Source: Shuttleworthia sp045545575
GTDB taxonomy: Bacteria > Bacillota > Clostridia > Lachnospirales > Lachnospiraceae
Assembly: GCA_045545575.1 (NCBI GenBank)
Contig: JAZQBE010000066.1
Location: forward strand, 9,801-73,800
Length of the DNA stretch: 64,000 bases
Reading direction: 5' to 3'
Made by a program: the position numbers and the translations under genes. Below the pieces are notes generated by a model. The model did no database searches. It saw only the letters and a program-made list of their open reading frames with translations, and was not told the DNA's origin. This document shows, one piece after another, positions 1 to 9,765 of the stretch (the first letter of the stretch is position 1; each line of letters begins with the position of its first letter).

Positions 1-120
1 GACCAGCAGTTTACCGTGGGCTACAACTGGCACTTAGGCAGCGGCCTGTCCGTGATCCTGATGGTCTTTATCCTCCTGAACATGCTGCTGTCCGCGGCAG
101 CGGAAAGGAGGAGCGAATGA
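1..120 (+). CDS. potB: PotB-like spermidine/putrescine ABC permease, C-terminal end only
   Basis: The window opens inside a reading frame that ends with TGA at 118-120. The 39 visible residues end in a hydrophobic segment (VILMVFILLNMLLSA) and a basic tail, as expected for the last membrane helix of an ABC permease. The frame overlaps the next permease gene by four bases (ATGA), a typical translational-coupling junction. In polyamine transporters the first permease (PotB) precedes PotC, so the identity is inferred from position. Most of the gene lies outside the window. Confidence 0.7.
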   Translation, partial: DQQFTVGYNWHLGSGLSVILMVFILLNMLLSAAAERRSE

Positions 121-923
121 AACGGATTGTCAAGAACCTGTACCTGCTGCTGATCCTGTTCTTCCTGTACGCGCCGATTGCCGTGCTGATTGCGATGTCG
201 TTTAACGAAAGCAAGTTCCGCGGACACTGGACGCATTTTACCCTTGACTGGTACGTGTCGCTGTTTGAGCGCGAGGATATTCTGGAAGCCTTCTGGAACA
301 CGATGTCGATCGGCTTCCTGGCCGCCCTGTTCGCGACGCTGATCGCCATTGTCACCGCGGTGGCGGCGGTCAATATCAGCCGCCGTATGCGGCTGACCGT
401 GACGGGGCTGTCGAACGTCTCCATGCTGAACGCGGATATCGTCACCGGTATTTCTCTGATGCTGCTGTTTCTGGGCATGGGCATCCGTTTCGGCTATGGT
501 TCCGTGCTTCTGGCGCACACGATTTTCTGCGTGCCCTACGCGCTGCTGAACATCCTGCCGATGCTTCTTGGGATGGATATGGCGCTGTTTGAATCTGCCC
601 TGGATCTGGGCGCAAAGCCGGTGCAGGCGTTCTTTTACGTGGTTCTGCCCGAGATCATGCCCGGCATCGTCAGCGGTTTTCTGATGGCCTTTACGATGTC
701 CGCGGACGATTTTATCATCACGCACTTTACGAAGGGTGTGGGCGTCGATACGCTGCCGACCGCGATTTACGCGGAACTGAAGCTGGGTATCCACCCGGAG
801 ATGTACGCGCTGACGACGCTGATGACGGGCGGTCTGCTTCTGCTGCTTCTGCTGCTGCATTTAAACCGCCGCGCCCTGGCGCGCCGCGGGGTGAAGCAGG
901 ATGCCGTGAATCTGATCCGCTGA
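117..923 (+). CDS. potC: PotC, spermidine/putrescine ABC transporter permease
   Basis: This 268-residue inner-membrane protein would form half of the channel that carries polyamines into the cell. It begins with a membrane helix (about residues 7-28) followed by the MSFNESKF segment typical of PotC/PotI permeases. It has about six hydrophobic stretches and an EAA-type loop near residues 160-200 (ESALDLGAKPVQAFFYVVLPEIMPGI) that docks to the ATPase. The start overlaps the potB stop by four bases, and the binding-protein gene follows after 15 bases, so the three genes form one operon. Length is normal. The ATPase potA would lie upstream, outside the window. Confidence 0.93.
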   Translation: MKRIVKNLYLLLILFFLYAPIAVLIAMSFNESKFRGHWTHFTLDWYVSLFEREDILEAFWNTMSIGFLAALFATLIAIVTAVAAVNISRRMRLTVTGLSNVSMLNADIVTGISLMLLFLGMGIRFGYGSVLLAHTIFCVPYALLNILPMLLGMDMALFESALDLGAKPVQAFFYVVLPEIMPGIVSGFLMAFTMSADDFIITHFTKGVGVDTLPTAIYAELKLGIHPEMYALTTLMTGGLLLLLLLLHLNRRALARRGVKQDAVNLIR

Positions 924-938
924 CAGGGGGATGCGTAC

Positions 939-2045
939 ATGAAATCTGTGTATAAGAATCAACTGCATCGTCCGGCGCAAAAGATGCGGTCGCTGTCCGC
1001 CGGCTTTCTGGCGATCCTGCTTGCCGTCGGGACGATCGTTTCCGGCTGCGGGGCCGAAGAAGAGGACGAGAACGTCGTCTATGTCTACAACTGGGGCGAC
1101 TATTTCGATCCGGACGTGCTGGATATTTTTGAAGAAGAGACCGGGATCACGGCGATCGTGGACGAGTTTGAAACCAACGAAGCCATGTATCCGAAGGTCG
1201 CGGCCGGCGGTACGGTTTACGACGTGATCTGCCCGTCGGATTACATGATCCAGAAGATGATCGAAAACGATCTGTTGGCGCCGCTGGATTTTGAAAAGCT
1301 GCCCAACGCGAAGGAGTATATCGGCGAAGAGTACTATGCCCAGTCCGAATACTTCGATCCGGGCAACGTCTACTCCGTGCCCTATGCCTGGGGAACCCTC
1401 GGTATTCTCTACAACACTTCCATGGTGGATGAGGAAATCGACAGCTGGGACGCGCTCTGGGACGAGCAGTACCGGGACGACATCCTGATGCTCGATTCCG
1501 TCCGCGACGCGTTTTCCATCGCACTGATGCGCCTGGGATATTCCTTCAACACGACCGATCCCGAAGAACTGGAGGAAGCGCGCGACATGCTTTGTGCGCA
1601 GAAGGAACTGGTGCAGGCCTACGGTGTCGACGAGATCCGGGACAAGATGGTTTCCGGCGAGGCGAAGCTGGGCGTCATCTTTTCCGGCGACGCGCTGATC
1701 ATTCATCTGGAGGATGAAAACCTGGAATACGTCGTTCCAAAGGAAGGCACCAACATCTGGATCGACAGCTGGGTGATTACGAAGGATGCGCCCCACATGG
1801 ACAACGCCCACGCGTTCATTGATTTCATGTGCCGGCCGGACATCGCGCTGCTGAACTATGAGTACCTGACCTATCACACCCCGAATACCGCGGTGGAGGA
1901 GCTGGAAGAGGATCCCGATTATCTCGAATCGCCGTACGGATTCCCGGACATGCAGGATTACCTGGGAAACGAGACGTTCCAGTACTTAGGAGACGAGATG
2001 GACCGTCTGTACAACGACCTGTGGATCCAGGTGAAATCGTACTGA
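939..2045 (+). CDS. potD: PotD, spermidine/putrescine-binding lipoprotein
   Basis: This 368-residue protein is the extracellular receptor of the polyamine ABC transporter. A hydrophobic signal segment ends in a lipobox (IVSGC, Cys about residue 37), so it should be lipid-anchored outside the membrane. The mature part starts with VVYVYNWGDYFDPDVLDIFEEETG, close to the PotD consensus (written here only in part: YNWGDY then FEEETG). Acidic and aromatic residues suited to polyamine binding recur later, for example WIDSWVITKDAP. It follows potC by 15 bases and is followed by a strong terminator, so it closes the operon. Confidence 0.93.
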   Translation: MKSVYKNQLHRPAQKMRSLSAGFLAILLAVGTIVSGCGAEEEDENVVYVYNWGDYFDPDVLDIFEEETGITAIVDEFETNEAMYPKVAAGGTVYDVICPSDYMIQKMIENDLLAPLDFEKLPNAKEYIGEEYYAQSEYFDPGNVYSVPYAWGTLGILYNTSMVDEEIDSWDALWDEQYRDDILMLDSVRDAFSIALMRLGYSFNTTDPEELEEARDMLCAQKELVQAYGVDEIRDKMVSGEAKLGVIFSGDALIIHLEDENLEYVVPKEGTNIWIDSWVITKDAPHMDNAHAFIDFMCRPDIALLNYEYLTYHTPNTAVEELEEDPDYLESPYGFPDMQDYLGNETFQYLGDEMDRLYNDLWIQVKSY

Positions 2046-2082
2046 AACTTTTGTAGCCGTTTTGAGAAAACTCGGATAAAAT

Positions 2083-2118
2083 GGATATCGGAAAGACCAT
2101 CCGGTATCCGTTTTTTTT
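2083..2118 (+). terminator. Rho-independent terminator after potD
   Basis: A 9-bp stem (GGATATCGG at 2083-2091 with CCGGTATCC at 2101-2109, one T-G pair) is followed by G and eight T residues. It separates the polyamine operon from the glycosidase gene. Confidence 0.9.
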
Positions 2119-2155
2119 GTGACATATAAACAGCATGAAAAGAGAGGGGAATACG

Positions 2156-4678
2156 ATGAGACAGACGGGCTTTAACAAGGGGTGGAAACTGGCCGCCGGC
2201 GGCGGATCTTTGATGGCGCTGTTTTCGCCGGGGGGTGCGGCCGCGGAAGAGGCGAAGACGATCACGCTTCCGCACGACGCGATGATCCATGAAACGCCGG
2301 CGGCGGACTGCCCAAGCGGCTCGCAGACGGGGTTTTATCCCGGCGGCGAATACACCTATACGAAGACCTTCGACGTGCCTGCGGAATGGGAAGCCTGCGA
2401 CGTCATGCTGCGCTTCGGCGGCATCTATCAGATGGGCGAGATCTTTGTCAATGATCTGTATGCGGCCTCGTCCATCCACGGGTACGGCGAGACGCTTGTT
2501 TCCATCGGCAGATTCCTGCGTTTCGGCGAAACGAACACGGTGAAGGTGATCGCGAAGAACCCGGCGCCGAACAGCCGCTGGTACAGCGGCAGCGGCCTGT
2601 ACCGCGGGGTGGACCTTCTGGTGGGCGGCCCGGTGTATATTCTGCCGGACGGTGTCCGCGTGACCACGCGCACCGCGTCGGAAGAAGAGGCGCTGGTGGA
2701 CGTCGCCGTGCGCATCCGCAATATTTCCCGTACAAAGAAAACCGTGTTTGCCACGGTGACCGTCGCGTATGGGGGAGAGACCGTCGCGTCCGACAAAGTG
2801 CGCCTTTCGGTCTGGCCCGGCGACGAGGACGCGGCATTTTCCGCTTTTTCCATCCCGAAGCCGAAGCTCTGGGACTGTGACAGCCCGAACCTGTATGATG
2901 TGACGGTTCAGCTGTGTGACGGTGAAACGGTGCTGGAAACCCAGACCGTCCGCACGGGCTTCCGCGTCGTCACCTTTGACGGGGAACACGGGCTGCGCAT
3001 CAACGGCAAAGAGACCAAGATGCGCGGTACCTGTATTCATCACGATAACGGCATCTTAGGCGCGGCGACCTGGGCCGCGGCGGAAGACAAGCGCGCCCGC
3101 GAGATGAAGGACGCCGGCTTCAACGCCATCCGCGCCGCCCACAATCCGGTCAGCCGTGAAATGATGGATGCCTGCGACAAGTACGGCATCCTGGTTATGG
3201 ACGAGCTTTCGGACATGTGGAACGAACAGAAAAACCTGAACGACTACGCCATCCACTTCGACGCGACATGGGAAAGCGAAGTCGAAAAGATGGTCACCAA
3301 GGACTGGAACCATCCGTCCGTTATCCTGTATTCCTCCGGAAACGAGATCTTAGACCTCGGCCGTGACAATGGCGGCGCCGTCAACCGGAAGATCTGCCGG
3401 AAGTTTAAAGAACTGGATCCCACGCGCTATACGACGACGGGTGTGAACGGCCTGATCGCGGTGTCGCTGCGCGGAACGATGCAGACGATCATGGGCAGCC
3501 TCTTAGCCGAAATGGGCATCGACCCGGTGGCGATGATGCAGCAGCAGAACGCGCCGGCGGACGATGCGGCGAAGGAAGAGGGCGCGCAGGACGGCGGCGT
3601 CGGCGCGATGAACCAGGTGATGGGTCTGATGAACAGCGCGGCGTTCGCGTCGCACCCGCTGATGACCGAGGCCCTCGAGGAAGCGGCCCAGGCGGCGGAC
3701 GTGCCCGGCTTCAACTATCTGACCGGCCGTCACGTGCTCGAGAAGGAACTGCATCCGAACAAGGCCATCGTCGCGACGGAGACCTATCCGGCCGATATCG
3801 TGAACCTGTGGCGGATCGTGGAAGACAACCCGCATGTGACCGGCGATTTTACCTGGACCGGATATGACTATCTCGGCGAAGCCGGCTGCGGCATTTTCTA
3901 TTATGACGGAACGGTGAATTTCTCAAGCCACTTCCCGGACCGCTTGGCATACATCGGCGACATCAACATCCTCGGATACCGCCGTCCCATCAGCTACCTG
4001 CGCGAGGTGGTCTACGGACTGCGCAGGAAGCCGTATATCGCGGTCGGACGGCCGGATCATCACGGACAGAAATCCTCCGGGACGGCATGGATGTACAAGG
4101 ATCAGATCGAATCCTGGACCTGGCCGGGGTATGAAGGCACGCCGGTGGAGGTGGAGATCTTCTCCGCGGATCCGGAAGTGGAACTGTTGGTCAACGGCGT
4201 ATCGGCCGGACGCCGGCCGGCCGGACGGGACAACGGATTCATTGCGTCGTTTGACACCGTCTATCAGCCGGGTGAGCTGGTCGCGGTCGGGTACGATGCC
4301 GATGGAAACGAAACGTCGCGCATGACCGTGGAAACCGCCGGCGACGCGGCAAAGCTCGTATTGAAAACAGAGCGTGAAACCGTCCGCGCCAATGGAGAGG
4401 ATATCGCCTTTGTCACGGCTTCCCTGGCGGATGCCGAAGGCCGTCCGAACCGGTTTGCGAAGAAATCCGTGACCGTCCGTGTGGAGGGATGCGGCGAACT
4501 GGCCGCCTTCGGCAGTGCCGATCCGCAGCCGGTAGAAAGCTATGACGCCGATACCTGGGAGACCTTTGAGGGGCAGGTGATGGCGGCCGTGCGCACCACG
4601 GAAGAGGCCGGGACGATCCGGGTGATCTTTTCCGCGGAAGGGCTGCCGGAGGCGGCGGCGGAAATCGCGGCGAAATAA
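2156..4678 (+). CDS. Glycoside hydrolase family 2 (beta-galactosidase-like)
   Basis: This 840-residue enzyme probably removes terminal beta-linked sugars from oligosaccharides. The order is that of GH2: an N-terminal jelly roll (to about 180, with the WYSGSGLYRGV motif), an immunoglobulin-like domain (about 185-280), then the TIM barrel. The barrel contains RGTCIHHDNG, NAIRAAHNP and the acid/base region HPSVILYSSGNE, and the likely nucleophile lies in IVATETYPAD. A C-terminal Ig-like part carries EVELLVNG. I chose the ATG at 2156 over the in-frame one at 2135 because AGAGAGGGG at 2141-2149 is well placed for it. No signal peptide is seen, so it is probably cytoplasmic. The exact sugar cannot be told from sequence. 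Confidence 0.88.
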   Translation: MRQTGFNKGWKLAAGGGSLMALFSPGGAAAEEAKTITLPHDAMIHETPAADCPSGSQTGFYPGGEYTYTKTFDVPAEWEACDVMLRFGGIYQMGEIFVNDLYAASSIHGYGETLVSIGRFLRFGETNTVKVIAKNPAPNSRWYSGSGLYRGVDLLVGGPVYILPDGVRVTTRTASEEEALVDVAVRIRNISRTKKTVFATVTVAYGGETVASDKVRLSVWPGDEDAAFSAFSIPKPKLWDCDSPNLYDVTVQLCDGETVLETQTVRTGFRVVTFDGEHGLRINGKETKMRGTCIHHDNGILGAATWAAAEDKRAREMKDAGFNAIRAAHNPVSREMMDACDKYGILVMDELSDMWNEQKNLNDYAIHFDATWESEVEKMVTKDWNHPSVILYSSGNEILDLGRDNGGAVNRKICRKFKELDPTRYTTTGVNGLIAVSLRGTMQTIMGSLLAEMGIDPVAMMQQQNAPADDAAKEEGAQDGGVGAMNQVMGLMNSAAFASHPLMTEALEEAAQAADVPGFNYLTGRHVLEKELHPNKAIVATETYPADIVNLWRIVEDNPHVTGDFTWTGYDYLGEAGCGIFYYDGTVNFSSHFPDRLAYIGDINILGYRRPISYLREVVYGLRRKPYIAVGRPDHHGQKSSGTAWMYKDQIESWTWPGYEGTPVEVEIFSADPEVELLVNGVSAGRRPAGRDNGFIASFDTVYQPGELVAVGYDADGNETSRMTVETAGDAAKLVLKTERETVRANGEDIAFVTASLADAEGRPNRFAKKSVTVRVEGCGELAAFGSADPQPVESYDADTWETFEGQVMAAVRTTEEAGTIRVIFSAEGLPEAAAEIAAK

Positions 4679-4770
4679 GCGCACCGGGTGCCGTTTTCTG
4701 CGGCGGCGAGGGCAGAGGACGGGGGAATATCGGCGGATTGCCGAATTACCCGGACAATAAATGATAATTT

Positions 4771-4806
4771 GGCTGGCATTTTGCACAAATGCCAGCCTGC
4801 TTTTTT
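4771..4806 (+). terminator. Terminator after the GH2 gene
   Basis: An 11-bp perfect stem (GGCTGGCATTT / AAATGCCAGCC, 4771-4797) is followed by TGC and six T residues. Confidence 0.9.
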
Positions 4807-4938
4807 GGAGAGAAATATGCCGCAGAGTCAGGTAAAATAAGACTGTTCACGGCCGTAATGAATCTGGTATTCGAAGGGGTATGGCCGTATTACAGTCAGC
4901 TGCCGAAAGGCAGTTCCAGACAAAGGAGGGCATTAAAA

Positions 4939-6795
4939 ATGAAAAACACGAAACGTTGGGGAGCACTGCTTCTTGCCATGGCAACGGCGGCGTCCCTGGT
5001 ACTGGCGGGCTGCGGCGGAACATCCGGCGGCAGCACATCCGGCGGCAGCACGTCCGGCGGATCCGGCAATGAAAGCAGCGGCAGCACATCCGGCGGTGCG
5101 GAAACCGATAACGCCGGCGGCGAAGATGTGAAGACGGTCAACGTGACCTATTACATCGGCAGCGGCGTCGATACCCAGTTCGCGGAAGTGTATGCGGATC
5201 TGCCTGCGGTTCAGTATCATAACAATATGGTATGGGATGTGGACGGCACGCCCACGAAGGTTGTCTATGATTACACGGAAGCCCCGGCGGATTCCATTTC
5301 CGACAACTTAAATACCATGATCGCCACCGGTGAGTATCCGGAAATCATGAACATCAGCATGGCTTCCACCACGGCAGCCGCGCTGTATGACGAAGGCATC
5401 GCACTGGACATCACCGAGTATGTTGAGAAGTACATGCCCAATTACCTGTCCTTCCAGGATGCGCATCCGGAATTCAAGGGCCAGCTGACCAATGGCGGCA
5501 AGTACATCCAGCTGTATACGCTGGCGGATTCCCAGGAACCCCCGTGGGGCGGCTGGAACTATCGCCGCGACTGGCTGGTTGAATACGGCAAGAATCCGGA
5601 AACCGGCGAAGCCTTCACCGGCGGCTGGACGGACGATTCCAAGACTGACTGGGAAGACGATGTCGTGTTCCCGAGCGGAAACACCGACCCGATCACCATC
5701 AGCGACTGGGAGTGGATGTTTGATGTTTTCGCAACCGCTCTTGAAGAGCTGGGAATTGAAGACGGCTATGCGTTCCAGAACTATTACACCGGCTGGGAAA
5801 GCATGGGCGAAATCAACAGCGGTTTCGGCGGCATGTTCGGCTACTACATCGGTGAAGACGGCGCTGTTCACAATGGTTATAAAGAGGATGGCGCACGCGC
5901 TTTTATCGAGTGCATGCATTACTGGTATGAGCAGGGCTGGATGAACCAGAACTTTGAAGAGAATTCCGCGGATGTCATGTGGTTCAACGTGGATTCCTCT
6001 CATGTTTACGCCGGCAAGGTCGGTATGTGGTACGGCCTGCAGGCACAGCTTGGCAACGGCTTAGGATCCAACAGCGACGATCCGCTTCTGGCAGACTGCT
6101 GCATCTTTGGCGCTGCCGAGCCGATGAATGACAAATACGGCGATGCTTCCGTCCAGAACATCGAGCCCCGCTGCTACTACGCGACGGCTCTGGCCGGCAC
6201 GGGCGTTGTCCTGACCGACAAGATCAACGAGGAAGACCTTCCGGCGATCTGCACCTCCCTGGACTACCTGTTTGGCCAGGAGGGCGGCATGCTTCGCCGC
6301 TGGGGCTTCTCCAAGGAGCTCTATGAGGAGCTGCAGGATCCGTTCTACACCGAGTACGGCATGACGAACGGCGCCTACACCACCACGGAAGAAAACGGCA
6401 CCACGATCTATCATATCGATCCCGATATCAAGAAGGTCGACGGCCTTTCCGAGTGCCTGGGCCTGATCCGTGTGACCGGCATCTCGCCGTTCCTGAACGT
6501 AGATTACGGCAACAGCCCCGTGAAGCAGCGCAGCCTGGATCAGCAGATGCTGTATCCGGCCGAAGGCAACCTCTACGGCGCGCCGGTGGTCAATCAGATG
6601 ACCCCGGATCAGTCCACCGAGTGGTCCACCTTAAACTCCACGCTTTCCACCTATCTGCAGCAGGTTGTTCCGGACTTCATCACCGGCCGTAAAGACATCA
6701 CCGATGATGCTGCCTGGCAGGAGTATCTGGATACGCTGGATACCATGCAGGCGGATCTGTATCCGGAAATGCTCAACGAGATTCTCGGTAAGTAA
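4939..6795 (+). CDS. Extracellular solute-binding lipoprotein, sugar ABC type (paralog 1)
   Basis: A 618-residue lipoprotein that should capture an oligosaccharide for an ABC transporter. The start at 4939 is set by AAGGAGG at 4923-4929; the frame runs 50 codons further upstream but that extension has no ribosome site. The signal sequence ends in LVLAGC, followed by a flexible TSGGS linker coded by three 15-bp repeats (5020-5064). The mature part is related to the LplA-like class of type 1 binding proteins (DNLNTMIATGEYPEI, SDWEWMFDVFATALEELG). Two paralogs occur at 31890 and 52752. No permease or ATPase gene is nearby. It lies between two glycosidase genes, which suggests it recognises their substrate. 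Confidence 0.88.
   Translation: MKNTKRWGALLLAMATAASLVLAGCGGTSGGSTSGGSTSGGSGNESSGSTSGGAETDNAGGEDVKTVNVTYYIGSGVDTQFAEVYADLPAVQYHNNMVWDVDGTPTKVVYDYTEAPADSISDNLNTMIATGEYPEIMNISMASTTAAALYDEGIALDITEYVEKYMPNYLSFQDAHPEFKGQLTNGGKYIQLYTLADSQEPPWGGWNYRRDWLVEYGKNPETGEAFTGGWTDDSKTDWEDDVVFPSGNTDPITISDWEWMFDVFATALEELGIEDGYAFQNYYTGWESMGEINSGFGGMFGYYIGEDGAVHNGYKEDGARAFIECMHYWYEQGWMNQNFEENSADVMWFNVDSSHVYAGKVGMWYGLQAQLGNGLGSNSDDPLLADCCIFGAAEPMNDKYGDASVQNIEPRCYYATALAGTGVVLTDKINEEDLPAICTSLDYLFGQEGGMLRRWGFSKELYEELQDPFYTEYGMTNGAYTTTEENGTTIYHIDPDIKKVDGLSECLGLIRVTGISPFLNVDYGNSPVKQRSLDQQMLYPAEGNLYGAPVVNQMTPDQSTEWSTLNSTLSTYLQQVVPDFITGRKDITDDAAWQEYLDTLDTMQADLYPEMLNEILGK
5020..5064 (+). repeat. Three 15-bp tandem repeats encoding a TSGGS linker
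   Basis: Units begin at 5020, 5035 and 5050 (ACATCCGGCGGCAGC and variants). They encode the flexible linker just after the lipid-anchored cysteine of the binding protein, so repeat-number change would alter only linker length. Confidence 0.8.
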
Positions 6796-6841
6796 TCTGC
6801 AAGAAACAGGCAATAAAAACATCCGAATCACGGATTTCAGA

Positions 6842-6875
6842 AGCAGGGATGCAGCCGCATCCCTGCTTTTCTTTT
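6842..6875 (+). terminator. Terminator after binding lipoprotein 1
   Basis: A perfect 11-bp stem (AGCAGGGATGC / GCATCCCTGCT) with an AGCC loop is followed by TTTCTTTT. Confidence 0.9.
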
Positions 6876-6940
6876 GCAGAGCGGACTTTTATAATTGAAC
6901 TGACACCGTTTTCATGCATTTTAGAGAGGAGAATGGGGGG

Positions 6941-9637
6941 ATGAGACGAATCCAGGAGTTGCTTAGCGGAATGGAAGGGGATTACATTTTTCCGTTTTTC
7001 TGGCAGCATGGGGAAGACGAAGCGACGCTTCGGGAATATATGGATGCCATTTACCGCAGCGGCATCCGCTCGGTCTGCGTGGAATGCCGGCCGCATCCGG
7101 ATTTCTGCGGTCCGAAGTGGTGGGAGGACATGGACGTCATCTTAGACGAAGCGCGTACGCGCGGCATGCATGTCTGGATTCTGGATGACGATCATTTTCC
7201 GACCGGCCACTGCAACGGGGCGATCGCGAAGGCGGACGTTTCGCTGCGGCCCTGGTACGTCTGCCAGGTGTTCGCGGACGCCTTCGGCCCGGTGCCGGCC
7301 AACCGGTTTGACGTCGCTGCGGCGATGGCGCGCGCATCCGCGCCGAATCCGCAGGCGCCGGGCACACTGACAGGGCTGACGGCCATTGAAAAACAGCATT
7401 TTGAAAACGACGAGCGGCTGCTTTCCGTTTCGGCCTGGCGGGTCGGAGCGGATGGACGGCTGACCGACCCGGTGGATGTGACGGATCATGTGACAGACGG
7501 CGTTCTGACCTGGGACGTGCCGGCCGGCACCTGGCGGATCTGCGCCGTGTTTACGACGCACAACGGAGACGGGCGCCCGGACTATATGAATATCCTGGAT
7601 GACGACAGCGTCCGCGTGCTGATCGACGCGGTGTACGAGCCGCACTATGCCCGCTATGCCGAGGATTTCGGCAAGACGATCCGCGGCTTCTTCTCGGACG
7701 AGCCGATGGTCGGCAACGTGGCCGGCATGTACCAGCCCGGGAAGCTGGGCACGGAAAAGCCTGTAACAAATCCCTGGGAAAAGAAGCTGCCGGGGATGAT
7801 GGAGGAACGCCTGGGCAGCGGATGGAAGCATGAACTTGCCCTGCTGTGGCAGGAAGGAACGGAAGAAAAAACAACGCGGGTGCGGCAGGCGTACATGGAT
7901 GCCTGCACCCGCCGGATCGAGGACAGCTTTGCCGGACAGCTTGGCGCCTGGTGCGAGGCGCACGGCGTGGAATACATCGGTCACATCTGGGAGGACGGCG
8001 ACCTTTCCTATAACTTCGGCGGCGGTCTGGGCCACTATTTCCGCGCGATGCACGGCAACCATATGGGCGGCGTGGACGTCGTCTTTTCCGGCTCCATGCG
8101 GCCTTACAGCTATCTGAACCCGAAGGGCGGCCGGAGCGGTGATTTCTACTATCACGTGCTCCCGAAACTCGCATCCTCCTTTGCGCACGTCGATCCGAAA
8201 AAACAGGGGCGGGCCATGTGCGAGATCTTTGGCGCGACCAGCTGGGAATTCGGCCTGGATCAGATGAAGTATATCGCCGACAACTTCCTCGTCGGCGGCG
8301 TGAACCGGTATGTGCCGCACGCGTTTTCGCCGGCGCCGTTCCCGGATCCGGACTGCCCGCCGCATTTTTATGCGCATGGAGAAAACGCGCAGTTTGAAGG
8401 CTTCGGACTGCTGATGGGCTATATGCAGCGGATGTGTCATCTGCTGGACGGCGGGACGGCGGCGCCGGAAGCCGCGGTGCTGTATCACGCGGAGAACGAG
8501 TGGCCGGGCGATCTGACGGACGTGACACATCATATGCTCTGCGATACGCCGGCGCGGATCTTGGGACAGCATCAGATTGATTATGACATCCTTCCGGCGG
8601 ACATCCTTGCGGAGGACGGGACGTTTGCGGACGGCGCGCTTCGCATCGGAAATATGAGCTATCAGGCGCTGATCGTTCCGGCGGCAGACGAGACCTCCGA
8701 GACACTGGTGCAGTTTGCAGAAGCGGCCGAAAAAGCCGGATTTCCGGTATTCTTCCTCGGTCACCGGCCGCACGCGTGGTCTGCGGACGGCAAATGCCTG
8801 GAACCGGCCGGAACGCTGACAGGAGAAGAGGATCTGATCCGCGCGCTGCGGGACTGCGGCATCGGGGAAGCGGTCCTTTCACCGGCATCGCCGGCGGTGA
8901 AGATGCTTCATTACCGCCAGGCAGACGGGGATCTTTACATGTTCGTAAACAACGACGCGGGGGTTCCCTACCGGGGCACGGTCACCCTGCCGCAGACCGG
9001 GAAGGCATGGGTCTATGACGCCTTCCACAATACGGTATCCGAAGCGGATCAGAACGTGGAGGGCTCCGTCAGCCGCATTTCGGTCTGCATTGAAGGATAC
9101 CGTCCGCTGGTGCTGTTTTTCGACCACGCGGCCGGCCGTTCGTATGATACCCGCGCTGCGCAGGCTTCCGCGATGACCGAAACCGCCAGGACCGTGGAGC
9201 TGACCGGCTTTTCGGTCTCATCCTGCGAAGCGCCGGCCTACCCGGCATTTAGTGCGCCGGTGCGCCTGGAGCGCTGCGAAGATCTTGCGGTTCTGCACCC
9301 GGAGATGCTGGATTTCTTCCGCTATGAAACGGTCTTTTCGATGGACGAAGACGGCGGGCGGCCGATGAGCGCGGCGCTTGAACTGCCGTACGTATCCGGG
9401 TGCGTCAAGGTCTGGTGCAACGATGTGCTCTGCGGGGAGGAAATCTGCCCGCCGTGGCGGTTTGACCTGTCGAAGGCCGTGCGCGCCGGTGAAAACCGGC
9501 TGCGGATCGAAGTCGCTTCGACGCCGGCGCGGAAAGTGAAACAGCGGTTCCATCAGCCGGATATTTCAGACTTCATGGGCATGCCGAAGACGGATCGCCC
9601 GGAAGGTATTGTGGGCCCGGTGCGGCTTAATGTGTAA
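6941..9637 (+). CDS. GH106-like glycoside hydrolase (putative alpha-L-rhamnosidase)
   Basis: An 898-residue enzyme. Its N-terminal barrel has motifs resembling GH106 alpha-L-rhamnosidases: GIRSVCVECRPHPDFCG, then VWILDDDHFPTGHCNG (compare the family's WIYDE-x-x-YPSG) and FFSDEPMVGN. A second acidic site may lie in EYIGHIWEDGD. The C-terminal 150 residues look like a galactose-binding beta-sandwich (LELPYVSGCVKVWCNDVLCGE). The start at 6941 is supported by GAGAGGAG at 6924-6931; an ATG at 6914 is in frame but has no such site. No signal peptide, so the substrate is probably a short imported oligosaccharide. The family assignment is by motif resemblance and the substrate is uncertain. Confidence 0.7.
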   Translation: MRRIQELLSGMEGDYIFPFFWQHGEDEATLREYMDAIYRSGIRSVCVECRPHPDFCGPKWWEDMDVILDEARTRGMHVWILDDDHFPTGHCNGAIAKADVSLRPWYVCQVFADAFGPVPANRFDVAAAMARASAPNPQAPGTLTGLTAIEKQHFENDERLLSVSAWRVGADGRLTDPVDVTDHVTDGVLTWDVPAGTWRICAVFTTHNGDGRPDYMNILDDDSVRVLIDAVYEPHYARYAEDFGKTIRGFFSDEPMVGNVAGMYQPGKLGTEKPVTNPWEKKLPGMMEERLGSGWKHELALLWQEGTEEKTTRVRQAYMDACTRRIEDSFAGQLGAWCEAHGVEYIGHIWEDGDLSYNFGGGLGHYFRAMHGNHMGGVDVVFSGSMRPYSYLNPKGGRSGDFYYHVLPKLASSFAHVDPKKQGRAMCEIFGATSWEFGLDQMKYIADNFLVGGVNRYVPHAFSPAPFPDPDCPPHFYAHGENAQFEGFGLLMGYMQRMCHLLDGGTAAPEAAVLYHAENEWPGDLTDVTHHMLCDTPARILGQHQIDYDILPADILAEDGTFADGALRIGNMSYQALIVPAADETSETLVQFAEAAEKAGFPVFFLGHRPHAWSADGKCLEPAGTLTGEEDLIRALRDCGIGEAVLSPASPAVKMLHYRQADGDLYMFVNNDAGVPYRGTVTLPQTGKAWVYDAFHNTVSEADQNVEGSVSRISVCIEGYRPLVLFFDHAAGRSYDTRAAQASAMTETARTVELTGFSVSSCEAPAYPAFSAPVRLERCEDLAVLHPEMLDFFRYETVFSMDEDGGRPMSAALELPYVSGCVKVWCNDVLCGEEICPPWRFDLSKAVRAGENRLRIEVASTPARKVKQRFHQPDISDFMGMPKTDRPEGIVGPVRLNV

Positions 9638-9765
9638 TCCTGGAATGAACGCAGAATAACGAGAATGGCCGCAGGATTCGGACAAAGCATGCGGACCAAC
9701 CGTGGTATGGTAAAGAAAACGCCGGAAACAGCGCGGCGTACACCCGGAAAGGAGATGCCAATACC

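Noticed and set aside
5020..5064. CRISPR-like or other array from the 15-bp repeats
   Set aside because: The repeats are contiguous, in frame and encode a TSGGS linker; there are no spacers.
7142..8773. Long minus-strand open frame (543 codons) opposite the GH106-like gene
   Set aside because: It is rich in Arg, His and Val, has no domain I recognise and mirrors codon positions of a well-supported gene. Long antisense frames are expected in GC-rich coding DNA.
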